Assembly (NCBI GenBank): GCA_046153985.1
Contig: JBJXFD010000187.1
Coordinates: 1-64,000 of the forward strand
Direction of reading: 5' to 3'
DNA: 64,000 bases
Origin: JABWAJ01 sp046153985
Lineage (GTDB): Bacteria > Bacteroidota > Bacteroidia > Chitinophagales > Saprospiraceae
Shown: piece by piece, positions 9,932 through 17,532 of the stretch
How positions within the stretch are numbered: position 1 is the stretch's first letter
How the letters are laid out: each line of letters opens with the position of its first letter
Notes under the pieces: model-generated
Told to the model about the DNA's origin: nothing
The model's database searches: none
The model's input: only the letters and a program-made list of their open reading frames with translations
Program-made: the position numbers and the translations under genes

Positions 9932-12199
9932 ATGCGATTGCTATTGAAAACTACGACTACTACTTTGTTTTGTTTGTTGCTCGCCGCCGGATCCATCCAG
10001 GCCCGGCATATTGTGGGCGGTGTCATGACCTACGAATGCCTCGGCAATGGGAATTACGCTTTTACACTCAAAGTATACCGGGATTGCAACTGCACCGATT
10101 GCGCCAATTTTGACCCTCAGGCACTGATTGCGGTATACCGCTGTGGTGGGGGCGCTGACGCTACAAATTGCTCAATCCTGAACCAAAATTCTTTTTTCCG
10201 ACGTGTAGATGTACCCCTCGCAGAATTCCGGAATGTGGAAGCGCCGGATTACCCTTGTCTGATTCCACCCAATGTTTGTGTGGAAGAAGGGGTGTATTAT
10301 TTTTCGCTCAGTTTGCCGGTTTCTAATGAAAGTTACCACGTTTCCTACCAGCGGTGCTGCCGGAACATTACCATCAATAATCTCATCAACCCGGAAGCTT
10401 CGGGGGCGACCTATTCCGTAGAAATCACCCCCACTTCCCAGAATTTGTGTAACAGCAGCCCGGAGTTTGCTCAATTTCCGCCCACAGTGATCTGCGTCAA
10501 TCAGCCTTTGGAGTTTGATCACTCTGCCACCGACCCGGATGGCGACCAGTTGGTGTACGAATTTTGTACGCCCCTGCTCGGCGGCGGCCAGATTACTACG
10601 CCGGCTTCTTTAGCCAGCAGTTGCGCGGGCGCGTACCCCGACCCTGCCTGTCCGCCGCCTTACGGCACGGTTGCATTCACCGTTCCTACATACACCTCCC
10701 TTGCTCCGATGGGCGGCAACCCTGTCGTGACCATCAATCCGAATACGGGGATAATCACCGGTACCCCAACGGTTCAGGGGCAATTTGTAGTCGGGGTTTG
10801 TGTGTCCGAATACCGGAACGGGGTATTGCTAAGCCGGATTTTGCGCGATTTTCAGTTCAATGTAGCCAATTGCGACCCGCAGGTGATTGCGCAGGTTGCT
10901 TCGGATGAAACCCTGGGGAATAGGGAGTTTGTGATCAATTCCTGTGGTAACAACACGGTTACCTTTCAGAATACCTCCTTTTTAGAGCAATTTATTGACG
11001 TCCACCGCTGGGAATTTCTAATTGATGACACCCTGCGCACGTTTAGTCCCTGGAGCCCTACGGTGACCTTCCCCGGCGTGGGCCAATACGAAGGAACCCT
11101 GATGCTGAATCCGGGTACTAATTGCGGGGATACAGCCACAATCTATGTGAATATTTTTCCTGAAATCCGAGCCGACTTTGAGTTTGAATACGATACCTGT
11201 GTGGCTGGCCCGGTAGTTTTTACCGACCTGTCGACTACCGGCAGTTGTTGTCTCACCGATTGGGATTGGGAATTTGGAGACGGCGCACGCTCGGCGGTTC
11301 AAAATCCTTTTCATAATTACCTCATCCCCGGAGAATTGCCGGTGACACTGACGGTGAGGGACACCAATGGTTGCGAAGATGAACATACCCGTATTATCAG
11401 CTATTTTCCGGTGCCGGCGCTGATTGTAATCTCGCCCAGCGAAGCCAATGGCTGCGCGCCCGTTTCCGTCTTTTTCGACAACCTATCTTTCCCGATTGAC
11501 GAGACCTACGACATCGTCTGGAATTTCGGGGACGGCGGAACGAGTTCTGAAATCAGCCCAACCTATATCTACGAATCCCCGGGAACCTACACGGTTTCCG
11601 TAGACATCACCTCGCCCATCGGCTGCCAGACCGATACGGTTTTTAATAACCTTATTGTTGTGCGGCCTTCTCCGCAAGCCGGATTTTCTTTTACGCCCGA
11701 AGATCCCAGCAGCATTCAGCCCACGGTGACCTTCACGGATGAATCGCAGGGCGCCATCCGTTGGCTCTGGGATTTCGATACCGGCGCTACTTCCGCATTG
11801 CCCAGCCCCGTTTATACGTTCCGGGACACGGGCGTCTATGAAGTGATGCAGGTGGTGACCCACCCCAGCGGCTGCAAAGACACACTGATCCGGATTATAG
11901 ATATTTTGCCGGAGGTGCGCTACTTCCTGCCCAATGCATTCACCCCCAACAACGACAGTTCGAACGACCAGTTCAAAGGTGTTGGCATCATGGAAGGCGC
12001 CACGGGTTTCAAACTCAGCATCTGGAACCGCTGGGGCGAAATGGTTTATGAAACGACCAGCCCTGACGACGCCTGGAACGGCCGCGTGCAGAACACCGGC
12101 GACGAGGCGCCACCCGGCGTTTATGTCGTACTGGTTGTATACCGGGAGCCGCGTGGGAAATTGGTGGAAATTAAAGGTTTTGCGACGCTGATTCGGTAG
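9932..12199 (+). CDS. PKD-repeat surface protein with T9SS type B sorting domain (paralogue 2)
   Basis: 755 residues, collinear with its upstream neighbour along the whole length: signal peptide (SIQA|RH), HIVGGVMTYEC N-terminal domain with YQRCCRN, GIITGTPTVQGQFVVG, PKD cores WDWEFGDG, WNFGDGG and WLWDFDTG, and the type B tail LPNAFTPNNDSSNDQF to GFATLIR. Clearly a tandem gene duplication; the blocks from 'PIDETYD(V/I)VWNFGDGG' onward are best conserved. Only 26 bp separates the genes, so they are probably co-transcribed. Ligand unknown; the family role is inferred from architecture. Confidence 0.92.
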   Translation: MRLLLKTTTTTLFCLLLAAGSIQARHIVGGVMTYECLGNGNYAFTLKVYRDCNCTDCANFDPQALIAVYRCGGGADATNCSILNQNSFFRRVDVPLAEFRNVEAPDYPCLIPPNVCVEEGVYYFSLSLPVSNESYHVSYQRCCRNITINNLINPEASGATYSVEITPTSQNLCNSSPEFAQFPPTVICVNQPLEFDHSATDPDGDQLVYEFCTPLLGGGQITTPASLASSCAGAYPDPACPPPYGTVAFTVPTYTSLAPMGGNPVVTINPNTGIITGTPTVQGQFVVGVCVSEYRNGVLLSRILRDFQFNVANCDPQVIAQVASDETLGNREFVINSCGNNTVTFQNTSFLEQFIDVHRWEFLIDDTLRTFSPWSPTVTFPGVGQYEGTLMLNPGTNCGDTATIYVNIFPEIRADFEFEYDTCVAGPVVFTDLSTTGSCCLTDWDWEFGDGARSAVQNPFHNYLIPGELPVTLTVRDTNGCEDEHTRIISYFPVPALIVISPSEANGCAPVSVFFDNLSFPIDETYDIVWNFGDGGTSSEISPTYIYESPGTYTVSVDITSPIGCQTDTVFNNLIVVRPSPQAGFSFTPEDPSSIQPTVTFTDESQGAIRWLWDFDTGATSALPSPVYTFRDTGVYEVMQVVTHPSGCKDTLIRIIDILPEVRYFLPNAFTPNNDSSNDQFKGVGIMEGATGFKLSIWNRWGEMVYETTSPDDAWNGRVQNTGDEAPPGVYVVLVVYREPRGKLVEIKGFATLIR

Positions 12200-12200
12200 T

Positions 12201-12520
12201 GTACCGCTGAACGCTGTTCAGCGCGATCGTGCTTTGTACCAATGAACGCCTGTTCAGCGGCCAGTAAGTTTATAAATTAACTCCGCTCGCGCGATGGCGC
12301 CGTAACTGAGCTGGCGGCTGAGTTGTTGGCTGAGCGTAGCCGAAGCCAGTCGAAGCCAAGTCGAAGTTCCGCCTCGCGTGTCTCATTCCCGACAGGGAAT
12401 CTCGGGCTCCGCCCGGTTTTCAAGGTCTCATCATTGCCCCGCTCGCGCGTAGGCTCCGCCTCGCGTGTTCTATTTGCCGGGCTCCGCCCGGTTTTCAAGG
12501 TCTGCCAACTAAAGTTGGCG
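12201..12520. repeat. Repeat-rich intergenic region
   Basis: The 390-bp stretch before the 153-aa gene cluster holds no convincing gene. A short element is present twice (12201-12223 and 12236-12259, GTACC..TGAACGC..TGTTCAGCG); the first copy contains the palindrome CGCTGAAC-gct-GTTCAGCG. Next, a 26-bp direct repeat beginning CGGGCTCCGCCCGG occurs at 12403-12428 and 12478-12503, each preceded by TCCGCCTCGCGTGT (12368 and 12454), giving an imperfect tandem unit of about 75-85 bp. The segment near 12330-12365 also has GAGCGTAGCCGAAGCC/GTCGAAG words found in other gaps. Confidence 0.75.
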
Positions 12521-12674
12521 ACCACTTAAGCAACCTTTCAGTAACCTTTCAGCCGCATTTCAGCGCTTTTTAAGTGGTGCGCCCCCATCTTTGCTTTGCG
12601 ATCCGAAACAAAGAACAACGGATGTATTTTTAACCTGCACCCCAAAAAAAACAGGTGCGCAAACACAAACAACC

Positions 12675-13136
12675 ATGCCATTTGAAATTGCAATCAATCC
12701 AACCAACCTGAAAGTGACCGGCCACGCTCACATTCTGGAGGGTGACTCCACTGCGGACTTCAACCGCGTACCGGTGGGTACTCCCGGAAGCCTCGTTACT
12801 TCCAATTACAGCATCCAGCGCGACCAGGACATCATCGTTCGGTTCCACTGGCAAACCAGCGGCATTTTCACCGCCTTCCTCGGCGGCGGCAAATGGACCT
12901 GCGACGTTTTGCTGGAGCAAATGGGCGGTGGCAAAACATTCGCCAATCCGAAAGCCGTAGTCGGCGACACAGGTACTCCGAACTTCTACGAACTCGACGT
13001 GAAGATCAACAAGAATTCCCTGAGCCAGGGTGTTTATCGTGTAGTTGCCCGCCTGCGCTGGGGCTTCGCTTCCGGCAAACCGGGCCCGATTGTAGGGTTT
13101 AATGACCTCGGCTTTATCAACGTGTACGAAGATTAA
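12675..13136 (+). CDS. Conserved 153-aa predicted beta-sandwich protein, copy 1
   Basis: 153 residues from the ATG at 12675; a longer frame upstream exists but the start MPFEIAINPTNL matches the tandem copy exactly in position. No signal peptide or membrane segment. Alternating strands: DQDIIVRFHWQTSG, GKWTCDVLLEQMGGG, NFYELDVKIN, GVYRVVARLRW and GFINVYED. Not a family I can name. The A-rich leader contains CCAAAAAAAACAGGTGCG, which also recurs before the DUF1508 gene. Followed 64 bp later by a same-length paralogue; with the next gene it forms a run of three proteins that appear to share this domain. Confidence 0.85.
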   Translation: MPFEIAINPTNLKVTGHAHILEGDSTADFNRVPVGTPGSLVTSNYSIQRDQDIIVRFHWQTSGIFTAFLGGGKWTCDVLLEQMGGGKTFANPKAVVGDTGTPNFYELDVKINKNSLSQGVYRVVARLRWGFASGKPGPIVGFNDLGFINVYED

Positions 13137-13200
13137 TTTATTCAAACATTCATCAACCGGGTGCGTTCCATCGCGGGCGTGCCGAAAAACCTCAATCATC

Positions 13201-13662
13201 ATGCCATTCGAAATTGCAATCAATCCAACCAACCTGCACGTATCGGGCAATGCCTATATTCTGGAAGGCGACTCAACGGAAGACTTCGACCGCTTACCGG
13301 TAGGTACGATCGGGAAACTTGTGCCGACCAATTACAGCGTCCAGCGCGATCAGGAAATTGTTGTTCGCTTCATGTGGAAAACCAGCGGCATTTTTACCGC
13401 TTTCCTCGGCGGCGGTAAGTGGACGTGCGACGTATTGCTGGAACAAATGGGCGGCGCTGAAACAGGTGTTAACCCGCAGGCCAGCATCGGCGACGCCGGT
13501 ATTCCGAATACCTACACCGTTGACGTAACGTTGAACAAAAAGACCCTGAGCGAAGGCGTATATCGTTTCATCGCACGCCTGCGTTGGAGCTTCGCTTCCG
13601 GCAAACCAGGACCGATTGTTGGCTTCCACGAACTGGGTTTCGTGAACGTGTACGAAGACTAA
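13201..13662 (+). CDS. Conserved 153-aa predicted beta-sandwich protein, copy 2
   Basis: 153 residues starting MPFEIAINPTNLHVSG, the same length as copy 1 and collinear without gaps. Strongly conserved positions include the LEGDST segment, RDQ.I.VRF.W.TSGIFTAFLGGGKWTCDVLLEQMGG, SLS/TLSEGVYR and ASGKPGPIVGF; the most variable part is the loop after the LLEQMGG motif. Fixed loops with changed surface residues suggest duplicated subunits of one assembly or a binding-protein pair, which is inference. No transport signal, so cytoplasmic unless exported by a non-Sec route. Confidence 0.85.
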   Translation: MPFEIAINPTNLHVSGNAYILEGDSTEDFDRLPVGTIGKLVPTNYSVQRDQEIVVRFMWKTSGIFTAFLGGGKWTCDVLLEQMGGAETGVNPQASIGDAGIPNTYTVDVTLNKKTLSEGVYRFIARLRWSFASGKPGPIVGFHELGFVNVYED

Positions 13663-13667
13663 TTTTC

Positions 13668-13768
13668 TTAGACGTTAGATTTAAGACGTCAGACATTAGA
13701 CTTCAGCTTTTGGACTTCAGATGTCAAATCCCAGCAGGGATCTGATGTCTGAAGTCTGATTTCGTTTA
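13668..13768. repeat. Word-repeat hairpin (GACTTCAGA/TCTGAAGTC)
   Basis: Degenerate words GACGTTAGA, GACGTCAGAC and GACTTCAG run into a hairpin whose arms GACTTCAGATGTCAAATCCC (about 13714-13733) and GGGATCTGATGTCTGAAGTC (about 13738-13757) pair with three mismatches around AGCA. It sits just after copy 2 and could terminate or process the transcript, but its word-repeat form matches the other STRR-like gaps. Confidence 0.7.
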
Positions 13769-13791
13769 TTCACTCCAAAAAAACAGGCGCT

Positions 13792-14766
13792 ATGACCCCC
13801 CAAAAAGACAGGTACCACCTGGAACGGGTTTCTACCGGTGGAAAATCGGAATTTGAAACCTTCAAAAATGAAAAAGATCACCTGCACTATTTTCATTACA
13901 ACGATGAAAATGGGCAGGCTTTGCTGTATAGCCAGGGCTACAAAGACGCCCGGAGCCGGAATGGCGGCATCTCGTCGGTGGAAAAGAATGCGAAGCGGGT
14001 AGAACGCTGCCTTGACGGCGATTGTCACTATTTCATCATTCGCGCAGCCAATAAACTGGAAATTGCACGGAGCCGTGATTTTGCAGATGAAGCAGAAATG
14101 GATGCTGCGATTGATCAGATGCAGCGCAGCCTGCTTGCCGGTGTGGATATAGGAACTACACCCGCCCCGGCGCCTAAGCAAGCACCGGTTGCGCCCAAGC
14201 AGGAACCCGCGCTTCAGCCCTCCCGCTATCGGTTTAGCCTTGAGTTGCAACACCGGGGCGAAGGTGAACCCATGCTGGGCGTCATTGAATACCCGGTTAC
14301 AGGTGACAAAACTACCTTTAAGGGAATTGATACCGGAGCGATTGAGCGGTTCGTCACCCGGTTTGCCGTGCCGCCACCCGCCAAAAAACAACCACGGCCT
14401 CCTTTAGCGATGCTGCCTCCTCAATCAGAAGACCTCACCATCACGACAACAGAAGGTCGCTACCTTGGGGATAATCTGTTCCCAGGCGACGCTGCGCTGG
14501 AAATACACATGGATTTAGCTGAACCGGGAGCAGCGGGCGAGGCAACTTTTATGGCAAAAGTGTATGCAAGGTCGTTGGACTCAGGGGATAATATCCTCCT
14601 GTTAGAGCAGCAGGGTTTTGTTGCTGAAACAGGGGGAATAACCATGCCGGTGCGCCTGGAGAACCTAATACCGGGCTCTTATCGGCTGGTGTCGAATGTG
14701 GATATGCATACCAATGGCGTAATCAAACACCTGGAAGCCAGTCGTTTGGTGCACTTAGTTGCTTAA
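13792..14766 (+). CDS. DUF1508 (YegP-like) protein with C-terminal beta domain
   Basis: 324 residues. N-terminus has two DUF1508/UPF0339-type units: GKSEFETFKNEKDHLHYFHY..GQALLYSQGYKDARSRNGGI (about 17-62) and CHYFIIRAANKLEIARSRDF (about 80-100), here split by a short linker. A Pro/Ala/Lys-rich hinge (about 123-140) leads to a middle domain (RYRFSLELQHRGEGEP..) and a C-terminal domain (about 205-324) whose strands align in order with the two upstream 153-aa proteins: LEIHMDLAE, FMAKVYARSLDSGD, ITMPVRLENLIPGSYRLVSNVDM, RLVHLVA. I infer a shared fold. No signal peptide. Function unknown. Confidence 0.8.
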   Translation: MTPQKDRYHLERVSTGGKSEFETFKNEKDHLHYFHYNDENGQALLYSQGYKDARSRNGGISSVEKNAKRVERCLDGDCHYFIIRAANKLEIARSRDFADEAEMDAAIDQMQRSLLAGVDIGTTPAPAPKQAPVAPKQEPALQPSRYRFSLELQHRGEGEPMLGVIEYPVTGDKTTFKGIDTGAIERFVTRFAVPPPAKKQPRPPLAMLPPQSEDLTITTTEGRYLGDNLFPGDAALEIHMDLAEPGAAGEATFMAKVYARSLDSGDNILLLEQQGFVAETGGITMPVRLENLIPGSYRLVSNVDMHTNGVIKHLEASRLVHLVA

Positions 14767-14792
14767 CCAACCCACTGAACAGGAAATCCGGT

Positions 14793-15023
14793 TCAGTTCA
14801 TATTGGTATTCGGATTAATCCCGACGGGGAAGTGCATGCCGGAATGCAAGACCGAAAATTCGCCCCCGCGGACTTTCATTTCTCCGGTCTCCCAATTCAT
14901 CCGGCGTACATAATCGCATTGCGGGCATCGAAAGATGATCCAGTTGTCTTTGCGTTCGCTAAAACATTCGTGGCGCTCTTCTTCGTGGTTAGAATCATAC
15001 TGTGATGGTGTCATGGTCGTCAT
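14793..15023 (-). CDS. Small zinc-ribbon-like protein
   Basis: 76 residues, convergent with the DUF1508 gene. It contains ERHECF and FRCPQCDYVRRM (about residues 17-22 and 33-44), giving a possible His/Cys plus CxxC metal site, followed by a hydrophilic tail. Methionine-rich start with two candidate ATGs (MTTMTPSQY). No family name can be given. Its codon use and GC match its neighbours. The 277-bp gap to the SARP gene is AT-rich and divergent, so it probably holds promoters for both. Confidence 0.6.
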   Translation of the reverse strand: MTTMTPSQYDSNHEEERHECFSERKDNWIIFRCPQCDYVRRMNWETGEMKVRGGEFSVLHSGMHFPVGINPNTNMN

Positions 15024-15300
15024 TTTTTAAAATTTGACGTCCTCATCCTGTTTCATGCGGGTCTGACAAAGTTGATCAATAGTACAAAAGTTGTACGGAG
15101 CAAGACAATAAAAGTTCCGTGAAATTGGCAGGGTAGTGCACAAATATGGCTACCTTGCATCAATAATCCAAATTAAAAAACGCGATAAAAAAACCTGTCG
15201 TTATTTTTCTGATTTTCAAGTAACAAACACTGCGCACAATAGATAAACACGTAGGATCTCATTAAAGATCACGTGTCTGATTATTGACCCAATAAACACC

Positions 15301-16596
15301 ATGAGAATGCCTACCCCCTACATCGTGTTATTTGGCGGTAATGAAAAAGCTATTTCCGGCCTGAAAAGCCTGTTCGACCGGAAAGCTGTGCTTAAACCGT
15401 ACCGCATAGAAGACGCTTCCGTCTTTAGCTTAGCTGAAACAGCGGCTTCCTATTTTGTAGTTTTTGCAGAAAAAAACGGCAGTAAATCCATCGCGGCCTT
15501 GCGTACCCTTCAATCGCAATTCCCGGCCATTCCCCGCATTGTACTTGCCGCTCCGGCGCTTCTGGAACAGGTGGATGATTACGTCAGCGCCGGGTGTTCG
15601 CGATTTTTGTTCTATCCGCAACAGGCGGACCGGCTGTTGGATCTGATCGCAACAGAAAGTACAACGCTGCCCGGATCGGCGCCATCCCGCGACCGCAACA
15701 ATTTCACCGGCGCCATCCTGAACATGATCAACCAAGCTTTGTCTATTGGCATCGTACCCAAATCCGTGGCCCGGATTATTAGCCTCAGTACACTGCCCGA
15801 TTTGCCGCCAACCGGTATCCAGGCGCAGTTTTTGGGCAATTTTGAGGTATGCATTGAGGGTAACCTGCTTCCGGAATTGAAAGGCAAAAAACTAAAATTG
15901 CTGTTGGCGTACCTACTCTACCAGGCGCCCAGACAAATCCATAAAAACACCTTAGCCGATTTATTTTGGGGCGACATAGACACCGCTGCCAATTCGCTCC
16001 AGGTTGCCGTCTGCCAGTTGCGGAAACACATCCGGGAAACCACCGGCTACTCCGATTTGATTAGCCATGAAAACGAACGATATTTCATCAATCCGGCCTA
16101 CGCCCTTTCCAGCGATGCGGCTTCGTTCCGCACATTTTGGCAAGACGGGCAATTGCAGGAATTGCGCTCAGGCCTGGAAGAGGCATTGCCTGCCTATCAC
16201 GAAGCCATCGGGCAATACAATGGAGAATTTATGGAAGACCTGGGCCGTCATTGTGAGCCCTGGATCGAACAGGAGCGGAACGCTCTGTCTGAAAAATACC
16301 TGCACGTGCTGGAGCGCATGGGCGTTTATTTTTTCCGGGAAGGCAATCCCACTGTTGCCATCAACCTTTGCCAGCGCATCTTAGAAAAAGAGCCCTATTT
16401 TGAAACAGCCTACCGCCTGCTGATGATCTGTTACGACCAGTTGGGGCAGCGCGGCCACGCCATTGCCACCTACCAAAAGTGTACGGCAGCGCTCTGGGAG
16501 CAATACAAAATCAAGCCTTCCGCAGAAACAGAGGCAGCTTACCGCAAAATGGTGAGCGGAGTTGGGGTGGATGGCAGGCTATCGAGTTGCGCGTAG
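15301..16596 (+). CDS. SARP-type transcriptional regulator with degenerate receiver (BTAD family)
   Basis: 431 residues. Residues about 6-120 resemble a response-regulator receiver (alternating strands YIVLFGG, YFVVFAE, RIVLAAPA, RFLFYP) but acidic pocket, phosphorylated Asp and the conserved Lys are not evident, so phosphorylation is unlikely. Then an OmpR-like winged helix (about 178-265: FLGNFEVCIEGN, KGKKLKLLLAYLLYQ, LADLFWGD, LQVAVCQLRKHIRE) and a helical BTAD/TPR domain (about 275-425) with WIEQERNALSEKYLHVLERM. SARP proteins activate neighbouring operons in known cases; here the likely target is the 12.7-14.8 kb cluster, which is inference from position. Confidence 0.85.
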   Translation: MRMPTPYIVLFGGNEKAISGLKSLFDRKAVLKPYRIEDASVFSLAETAASYFVVFAEKNGSKSIAALRTLQSQFPAIPRIVLAAPALLEQVDDYVSAGCSRFLFYPQQADRLLDLIATESTTLPGSAPSRDRNNFTGAILNMINQALSIGIVPKSVARIISLSTLPDLPPTGIQAQFLGNFEVCIEGNLLPELKGKKLKLLLAYLLYQAPRQIHKNTLADLFWGDIDTAANSLQVAVCQLRKHIRETTGYSDLISHENERYFINPAYALSSDAASFRTFWQDGQLQELRSGLEEALPAYHEAIGQYNGEFMEDLGRHCEPWIEQERNALSEKYLHVLERMGVYFFREGNPTVAINLCQRILEKEPYFETAYRLLMICYDQLGQRGHAIATYQKCTAALWEQYKIKPSAETEAAYRKMVSGVGVDGRLSSCA

Positions 16597-16623
16597 TGGG
16601 AATGTTCTGGATTTTAGGGATTG

Positions 16624-16654
16624 TTGCAATTCAACGAAAATATCCATAACTTTG
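16624..16654 (+). promoter_or_regulatory. Bacteroidota-type promoter of the VapBC-like operon
   Basis: TTG at 16624-16626 and TAACTTTG at 16647-16654 are separated by 20 nt, matching the Bacteroidota sigma consensus TTG / TAnnTTTG. The antitoxin ATG follows 14 nt later, implying a very short leader. Confidence 0.65.
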
Positions 16655-16668
16655 TATAAATTCAGTTT

Positions 16669-16938
16669 ATGCAAAGAGCTTCCAATTTTAATCCTTATTG
16701 GATGCTTCTCAAAGATTTAAGCGTTGAAGAGAAGCTATTTCTTATTGAGTTGCTTGTTAAGTCAATTCAAAAAGGATCTGCTGCGCCTCAACTACAGGAA
16801 GCTCCTTATCCTGATCAGAATGATAGTTGGGTACAACATTTCGCCGGAAGTTGGAGCGACCTGCCAGGCACAGCCGAAGAAATGATTACATTGATTGAGG
16901 GAGCACGTACAATGAGTCGTCCTATAGAAACCCTATGA
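16669..16938 (+). CDS. Putative VapB-type antitoxin
   Basis: 89 residues, AT-richer than neighbours. It has a helical segment (LKDLSVEEKLFLIELLVKSIQ, given here in parts) similar to addiction-module antitoxins that precede PIN toxins in Bacteroidota and cyanobacteria, and a C-terminus (WSDLPGTAEEMITLIEGART) of the type that wraps the toxin. The stop overlaps the next gene's start (ATGA), a strong sign of translational coupling. Assigned as antitoxin by position and helix pattern; I see no standard DNA-binding motif. Confidence 0.75.
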   Translation: MQRASNFNPYWMLLKDLSVEEKLFLIELLVKSIQKGSAAPQLQEAPYPDQNDSWVQHFAGSWSDLPGTAEEMITLIEGARTMSRPIETL

Positions 16939-17339
16939 AGTATTTATTAGACACGAATATCATTATTTTTTGGCTTAAAGGCCGCTATAATATAGCCGAT
17001 AAAATCAAGCAGGTAGGCGCTGCTAATTGTTTTGTTTCCGAAGTTTCTGTCGCCGAATTGCGATTCGGAGTAGCTTGTTCAGAGCCGGAATTACTGGAAG
17101 AAAAACGCAGCCGTTTATCCTCTTTTTTATCTCACCTTCAAATTATTCCATTCTCTGTTGCCATTGATCTTTATGCGACTGAAAAAGCCCGATTGCGCGC
17201 TAAAGGAGAGATCATTTCTGATTTTGACCTGCTCATAGGCGCTACTGCTGTGCAATTGGAAATGAAAATGGTGACCAATAACAGCAAACACCTTTCCAGG
17301 CTACAGGGAATTGATCTTGAGGATTGGACCACGGTCTGA
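16935..17339 (+). CDS. PIN-domain ribonuclease toxin (VapC-like)
   Basis: 134-residue PIN domain. Acidic active-site residues are in place: MKYLLDTNIIIFWL (D6), VSVAELRFG (E41 region), and SDFDLLIGATAV (D in the third motif), followed by MVTNNSKHLSRL. VapC toxins cleave tRNA or rRNA; the target here is unknown. Overlaps the antitoxin by 4 bp. Intact, with no frameshift. Confidence 0.88.
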   Translation: MKYLLDTNIIIFWLKGRYNIADKIKQVGAANCFVSEVSVAELRFGVACSEPELLEEKRSRLSSFLSHLQIIPFSVAIDLYATEKARLRAKGEIISDFDLLIGATAVQLEMKMVTNNSKHLSRLQGIDLEDWTTV

Positions 17340-17421
17340 TTTTTATGATCCACCCACCATTTTTTCATCTTCCCGCATCTTTGTTTTTATAGCTTAATTT
17401 TTAGTTATAAAATTTATTTCT

Positions 17422-17429
17422 TAGTTTTG
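17422..17429 (+). promoter_or_regulatory. Possible -7 element upstream of the M56 gene
   Basis: TAGTTTTG fits TAnnTTTG in the AT-rich gap before the M56 gene. No good TTG lies at the expected -33 spacing, so support is partial. A transcript from here could use either the GTG at 17473 or the ATG at 17533. Confidence 0.35.
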
Positions 17430-17532
17430 TACTTTAAACAGGTTTCATAAACCGAAACGATTCCTCAATCTGGTGAATGAGGCCGTGTACCGTCAGCGAC
17501 GGGCATTAATTGACTTTTCAAAAGGTAAAGAC

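Noticed and set aside
12591..12674. Longer N-terminus for the first 153-aa protein (181-aa frame)
   Set aside because: The tandem copy aligns from the internal ATG only, and the extra residues are unlike any protein domain.
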